Positions 5,060 to 8,837 of a DNA stretch of 8,837 nucleotides are shown piece by piece. Location of the stretch: positions 1 through 8,837 of the forward strand of contig JAGGYV010000164.1 in the NCBI GenBank assembly GCA_021162325.1. Reading direction: 5' to 3'. Origin of the DNA: Desulfobacteraceae bacterium. Lineage in GTDB: Bacteria > Desulfobacterota > Desulfobacteria > Desulfobacterales > Desulfosalsimonadaceae. Every line of letters starts with the position of its first letter. The first letter of the stretch is position 1. Under the pieces are notes generated by a model. The model was not told the origin of the DNA and did not search any database. It saw nothing but the letters and a program-made list of their open reading frames with translations. A program made the position numbers and the translations under genes.

Positions 5060-6781
5060 TTATTTAAATTTTTGCTGTTTTTTAATTTTCGCCCACATAT
5101 CCCGTAAGGTGACGATTCGGTTAAATACAAGATTATCCGGGGCTGAATCCCGGCTATCCACACAAAAATACCCCAGTCGCTCGAATTGACAAGCCAATCC
5201 CGGTTCGGCCTTTCCAAGGCCGGGTTCAACTTTACAATCCTTTAGTATTTGAACTGAATTTTCATTTAAAGTGGCTTTAAAATCATCATCAGCAGCCGGT
5301 TTTTCAACAGCAAACAAATTATCATATAACCGAACCTCAGCATTGACTGCATGTTGTGCGGATACCCAGTGAAGTGTTGATTTTACTTTTCTGCCATCCG
5401 GCGCATCCCCGCCACGGGTCGCAGGATCATAGGTGCAGCGAAGTTCAATGACTTTTCCGGTTTCATCTTTGATAACATTCGTGCAGGTGACAAAATAGGC
5501 ATATCGCAGCCGGACTTCACGGCCCGGTCCCAGACGAAAAAACTTTTTAGGCGGATCTTCCATAAAGTCATCCTGTTCAATATACAGCACTTTTGAAAAC
5601 GGTACTTTCCGCGTTCCCATGGCTTTATCTTCAGGATTATTAATGGCGTCCATTTCCTCTGACTGGTCTTCCGGATAATTCTCGATAACCACCCGAAGCG
5701 GATTTAAAACACCCATGACACGATGTGCCTTTTTATTTAAATCCTCACGGATACAATGTTCCAGCAATGCAAAATCAACCAGGCTGTCCCGTTTAGCCAC
5801 ACCGATGCGTTCACAGAAATTTCTGATGGATTCAGGCGTGTAACCGCGCCTGCGCAGGCCGGATATGGTCGGCATCCTGGGATCATCCCAACCGGAAACA
5901 GCATCTCCTTCCACCAGCTCAATCAGTTTTCTTTTGCTCAACACCGTATAGCTTAAATTCAGCCGGGCAAACTCTATTTGCTGGGGATGATACACGTCCA
6001 GCGCATCCAGTATCCAGTCATACAGTTCCCGATTATTTTCAAATTCAAGGGTACAGAGAGAATGGGTAATTCCTTCAATGGAATCAGACAGACAATGGGC
6101 AAAGTCATACATGGGATAAATACACCATTGATCATTTGTCCGATGATGACGATGTTTACGAATCCGGTATAATGCCGGGTCTCTCATGATAATATTCGGG
6201 GACCCCATGTCAATCTTTGCACGCAGAACACATGCCCCTTCTTCGAATTCACCGTCTTTCATTTTTTGAAACAATTCCAGATTTTCTTCCTTCGCCCGGT
6301 TCCGATACGGACTGTCAGTTCCCGGCGCCTTCAAGGACCCCCTATTCTGCCGGATCTCCTCCGCGCTCTGGGTGTCGACATATGCGTTCCCCCGTTCAAT
6401 TAATTCAACGGCATAAGCATATAGCCGCTCAAAATAATCAGAAGTAAAATAAAGATGCTCATCCCAGTTAAACCCCATCCAACGGACATCCTCCTTAATT
6501 GAGTTGACAAATTCGATATTTTCTTTGCCCGGATTTGTATCATCAAATCGTAAATAGCAAGACCCGTTGTATTCAATTGAAAGACCAAAGTTCAGACAAA
6601 TGGATTTTGCATGACCGATATGAAGATATCCGTTGGGTTCCGGCGGGAACCGGGTAACCACGCGGCCATCATATTTGCCGGTCTGCATATCATCTTCAAT
6701 AATATGACGAATAAAATTTGGCGGCACGGAAACTTCATTTGCTGCATTTTTATTACCACTATTGGTATTTGAACCTGACAT
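5060..6781 (-). CDS. glnS: Glutaminyl-tRNA synthetase
   Basis: This 573-residue class I aminoacyl-tRNA synthetase charges tRNA-Gln with glutamine in the cytoplasm. It reads PPEPNGYLHIGHAKS at residues 46-60, which contains the HIGH motif (54-57). It has VLSKRK at 280-285 as its KMSKS equivalent, and the GlnRS-specific segments WCIYPMYDF (219-227), GITHSLCTLEF (237-247) and GWDDPRMPTISGLRRRGY. The last 220 or so residues are the beta-barrel anticodon-binding domain. Length is close to the 554 residues of E. coli GlnRS, and similarity to it is high along the catalytic half. The frame extends 14 codons to a TTG at 6823, but that has no ribosome site and overlaps mrdA. The ATG at 6781 is preceded by AAGGAG. 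It lies 25 bp after the mrdA stop. Its presence implies direct Gln-tRNA-Gln formation rather than only the amidotransferase route. Confidence 0.97.
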   Translation of the reverse strand: MSGSNTNSGNKNAANEVSVPPNFIRHIIEDDMQTGKYDGRVVTRFPPEPNGYLHIGHAKSICLNFGLSIEYNGSCYLRFDDTNPGKENIEFVNSIKEDVRWMGFNWDEHLYFTSDYFERLYAYAVELIERGNAYVDTQSAEEIRQNRGSLKAPGTDSPYRNRAKEENLELFQKMKDGEFEEGACVLRAKIDMGSPNIIMRDPALYRIRKHRHHRTNDQWCIYPMYDFAHCLSDSIEGITHSLCTLEFENNRELYDWILDALDVYHPQQIEFARLNLSYTVLSKRKLIELVEGDAVSGWDDPRMPTISGLRRRGYTPESIRNFCERIGVAKRDSLVDFALLEHCIREDLNKKAHRVMGVLNPLRVVIENYPEDQSEEMDAINNPEDKAMGTRKVPFSKVLYIEQDDFMEDPPKKFFRLGPGREVRLRYAYFVTCTNVIKDETGKVIELRCTYDPATRGGDAPDGRKVKSTLHWVSAQHAVNAEVRLYDNLFAVEKPAADDDFKATLNENSVQILKDCKVEPGLGKAEPGLACQFERLGYFCVDSRDSAPDNLVFNRIVTLRDMWAKIKKQQKFK

Positions 6782-6792
6782 TATATAAAACG

Positions 6793-6798
6793 CTCCTT
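6793..6798 (-). promoter_or_regulatory. Ribosome-binding site deciding the glnS start
   Basis: AAGGAG on the minus strand lies 11 bases before the ATG at 6781, a slightly long but workable spacing. It would fall inside the coding region if the TTG at 6823 were used, so the shorter GlnRS is preferred. Confidence 0.65.
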
Positions 6799-6806
6799 CC
6801 TTAAAT

Positions 6807-8678
6807 TCATTTTTCCGAGACAACAGGTGAATGATCTACCATACTTTTCAGATAAGAAACAATCATTTCCTTGGCAATCGGGCCGGCACCGCTGGAGCCA
6901 TGCTTCCCATGTTCAATCAAAACGGAAACAACAATTTCAGGGTCTTGTGTCGGCGCATAACCGACAAACCATGCATGTGATTCATAAGAAACATTGCTTT
7001 TGTTTTTTTGACTGTCCTTTTCCATTTTTCGGCTGACCACCTGGGCAGTCCCTGTTTTACCGCTAATGTCAAATTCCTCATCATAAACATACCACCGGGC
7101 AGTGCCGTGCTTATTGTGTACGACACCCCTCAATCCTTTCCTGACAAGATCCAGCGTTTCTTTACTGACCGGAAGCTTCCCGATTATTTCCGGCTGAGCG
7201 ATCTTGACATCCCGGCCTTCCACCGTTTGAATCGATTTTAAAATCTGCGGCTTAAACTCGGTTCCGCCGTTTGCAACCGCACCGAATAAAACCGCCATTT
7301 GAAGCGGTGTGACCAGGTTATATCCCTGACCAATGGCAATGGACAAATTCTCACCACCCTGCCATGAAATGCCGGTTCTTTTTTTCTTCCATTCAGCCGT
7401 TGGAATCAGTCCGCCGGACTCCAGATCCAGATTAATGCCGGTTTGAGAGCCTAAACCGCATCGTGTTGCATACCATGCCAGTCGATCAACGCCGAGTTTC
7501 TTCCCCATATGATAGAAAAAAACATCACAGGATTGTACCAGGGCATCGATGATGTTGACCTTTCCGTGCCCCTGTTCTTTCCAGCAACTGAAAACGCGAT
7601 CACCATACTGATAACTTCCCGGACAATAAAAGGTGGTATTTTCATCAATTAATCCTTCTTCAAGGGCAGCAATGGCAGTAACGATTTTATAAGTTGACGC
7701 CGGCGGATAAAGACCTTGAACCGCCTTGTTCATCATGGGACGGTTGGGATTGGAAACAAGGCGATGCCACTGGTCTGAAGAGATTCCATTAATAAAATCA
7801 TTCTGACTAAATGTCGGGCTGCTGGCCATTGCAAGGATGTCTCCGGAAGACGGATCCATGGCGACAACAGCGCCGACCTTGTCCTTCAGCTGCGCTTCAG
7901 CGATAGACTGTAAAGCAAAATCAACAGTTAAAAAAATATTATTCCCGGGTTCCGGTTCCACCGTATCCAGCACCTCTACCACCTGGCCGTTGGCATTCAC
8001 CTGAACAATTCTACCGCCGGGAATACCGCTTAGATAGGTATCATATGCTTTTTCAACACCATATTTTCCAATAGCATCTCCGCCTTTCTTATATCTGTAA
8101 CTACCGCTTTTCAGTTCATCGGCATTAATTTCCCCCAAATAACCAATCAGATGCGAAGACAACGCATCATAGATATAATTTCGACGGGGATTTGTATCAA
8201 TGACGATTCCCGGAAGTTCAAACCGATGGGCGGAGATGGATGCCAGTGCCTCCCTGCCAATATCTTTTTTCAGCAGCACCGGCCGGTAACCATGTCCTAA
8301 TTTCTTTTTATTAATTTTTTTATGAATCTCATCAAAAAATAGAGGAACATAGACAAATAATTTATCGATTGTCAGTTCTATCGGCTTGGCATCACAGGGA
8401 ATGATGCTTAAATCAAATGAAGGCCGGTTTTCCACCAGTAAAGTGCCGTTTCGATCAAAGATCAGGCCCCGCACCGGCTTTACACGCTGAATCCGGATAC
8501 AATTATTCTTGGACATTTTAAAGTAATGGTCGCCCCGGATTATCTGAAGGTAAAATAATCGCGATGCTAAAATCCCAAAAGCCACAAAAACAGCTATCAT
8601 TATGCCGAATAAGCGCCTTTTGTACCAGTCGTTATCAACAGTGTAAAAATACTTATGAAAATTTTTCAAAGGCGCCAT
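6807..8678 (-). CDS. mrdA: Penicillin-binding protein 2 (elongation-specific peptidoglycan DD-transpeptidase)
   Basis: The protein has 623 residues from the ATG at 8678, or 624 if the adjoining GTG at 8681 is used; numbers here follow the longer form. A single N-terminal membrane helix spans about residues 24-48. A class B PBP dimerisation/pedestal region follows, with RGLIFDRNG at 71-79. The transpeptidase domain has all three motifs: SxxK as Ser329-Thr-Tyr-Lys332 in PPASTYK, SxN-type Ser384-Cys-Asp386 as usual in PBP2, and KTG at 542-544 in SGKTGTAQ. Length and the Ser329 position agree well with E. coli PBP2 (633 residues, Ser330). It cross-links peptidoglycan on the periplasmic face during side-wall elongation together with the RodA polymerase and MreBCD. 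Neither rodA nor mre genes are present in the visible flanks. The ribosome site is weak, since only AGGTG directly abuts the ATG. glnS follows 25 bp downstream. Confidence 0.95.
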   Translation of the reverse strand: MAPLKNFHKYFYTVDNDWYKRRLFGIMIAVFVAFGILASRLFYLQIIRGDHYFKMSKNNCIRIQRVKPVRGLIFDRNGTLLVENRPSFDLSIIPCDAKPIELTIDKLFVYVPLFFDEIHKKINKKKLGHGYRPVLLKKDIGREALASISAHRFELPGIVIDTNPRRNYIYDALSSHLIGYLGEINADELKSGSYRYKKGGDAIGKYGVEKAYDTYLSGIPGGRIVQVNANGQVVEVLDTVEPEPGNNIFLTVDFALQSIAEAQLKDKVGAVVAMDPSSGDILAMASSPTFSQNDFINGISSDQWHRLVSNPNRPMMNKAVQGLYPPASTYKIVTAIAALEEGLIDENTTFYCPGSYQYGDRVFSCWKEQGHGKVNIIDALVQSCDVFFYHMGKKLGVDRLAWYATRCGLGSQTGINLDLESGGLIPTAEWKKKRTGISWQGGENLSIAIGQGYNLVTPLQMAVLFGAVANGGTEFKPQILKSIQTVEGRDVKIAQPEIIGKLPVSKETLDLVRKGLRGVVHNKHGTARWYVYDEEFDISGKTGTAQVVSRKMEKDSQKNKSNVSYESHAWFVGYAPTQDPEIVVSVLIEHGKHGSSGAGPIAKEMIVSYLKSMVDHSPVVSEK

Positions 8679-8710
8679 CACCTATCTAAACCGCATTTTC
8701 TGAAAAACAA

Positions 8711-8737
8711 AACTTGGATATCCACTTCGCTCAAGTT
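8711..8737. repeat. Short inverted repeat upstream of mrdA
   Basis: Arms AACTTG (8711-8716) and CAAGTT (8732-8737) enclose a 15-base loop that includes the palindrome GGATATCC (8716-8723). It lies about 30 bp upstream of the mrdA start. It may form one compound element with the neighbouring hairpin at 8753-8789. Function is unknown. Confidence 0.4.
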
Positions 8738-8752
8738 GAGTTTATTTTCTGG

Positions 8753-8789
8753 ATTCCGGCTCTTGGTCGCTGCGCTCCCTGGCCGGAAT
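8753..8789. repeat. REP-like inverted repeat (ATTCCGGC / GCCGGAAT)
   Basis: Eight-base arms ATTCCGGC (8753-8760) and GCCGGAAT (8782-8789) flank a 21-base loop. The form GGATTCCGGC...GCCGGAATGACG is typical of short repeats scattered through many proteobacterial genomes. That is from general knowledge, and only one copy is in this window. It lies in the 156-bp gene-free stretch upstream of mrdA and would sit in the mRNA leader or at the 3' end of an upstream gene. Confidence 0.55.
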
Positions 8790-8837
8790 GACGCGATGTG
8801 GCTTTACGTTTGTTCACACAATCACGCAATTTTAAGA

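Noticed and set aside
6782..6823. Upstream TTG start for glnS adding 14 residues
   Set aside because: It would place the strong AAGGAG inside the coding region and overlap mrdA. The ATG at 6781 fits the family better.
8679..8806. Possible tail of an upstream mreD- or rodA-like gene ending in TGATG at mrdA
   Set aside because: The frame ending in that TGA is closed by a TAA at 8804-8806 and mostly translates the inverted repeats, so no protein is supported.
8803..8831. Weak promoter-like TTGCGT-17-TAAAGC upstream of mrdA
   Set aside because: Only three of six bases match in each hexamer, which is no better than chance.

Overview
The window carries eight protein-coding genes, all on the minus strand. 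The gene set is a penicillin-binding protein 2, a glutaminyl-tRNA synthetase, a glutaredoxin paired with a ferredoxin:thioredoxin reductase-type catalytic protein, an NADH persulfide/CoA-disulfide reductase fused to rhodanese, and short dispersed inverted-repeat elements. This set, with moderate GC, points to an anaerobic Gram-negative bacterium. A sulfate reducer or other member of the Desulfobacterota is my best guess, inferred from gene content and repeat style. No rRNA or other taxonomic marker was available.

Layout from the upstream end (high coordinates) down. Positions 8682-8837 hold no gene but contain two small inverted repeats. A tight gene train then runs mrdA (PBP2, 6807-8678), glnS (5060-6781), a glutaredoxin (4779-5033), an FTR-type [4Fe-4S] disulfide reductase (4447-4779), an alpha/beta hydrolase (3541-4434) and cutA (3171-3491). 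Gaps inside this train are 25 bp, 26 bp, a one-base TAATG overlap, 12 bp and 49 bp, so it is probably one operon. A 346-bp gap (2825-3170) follows, with a candidate promoter and one copy (B) of a MITE-like repeat. Next is the reductase-rhodanese gene (1109-2824). A 408-bp gap (701-1108) then holds a second copy (A) of the same repeat, two hairpins and a TATAAT box. The last gene is a protein-kinase-fold gene of the InaA/WaaP type (1-700) that runs off the window edge.

Functionally the train mixes cell elongation (PBP2), translation (GlnRS) and thiol redox or metal-tolerance genes. The most interesting part is the translationally coupled glutaredoxin/FTR pair. It looks like a ferredoxin-driven dithiol relay without the classical FTR variable subunit in this window. 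The separate reductase-rhodanese gene adds a sulfane-sulfur or CoA-disulfide function and is bracketed by two direct-oriented repeat copies. I see no CRISPR array, tRNA, rRNA, transposase, phage gene or clearly broken gene. Nothing here proves a wholly new system. The best leads are the Grx-FTR pair and the repeat pair around the reductase.
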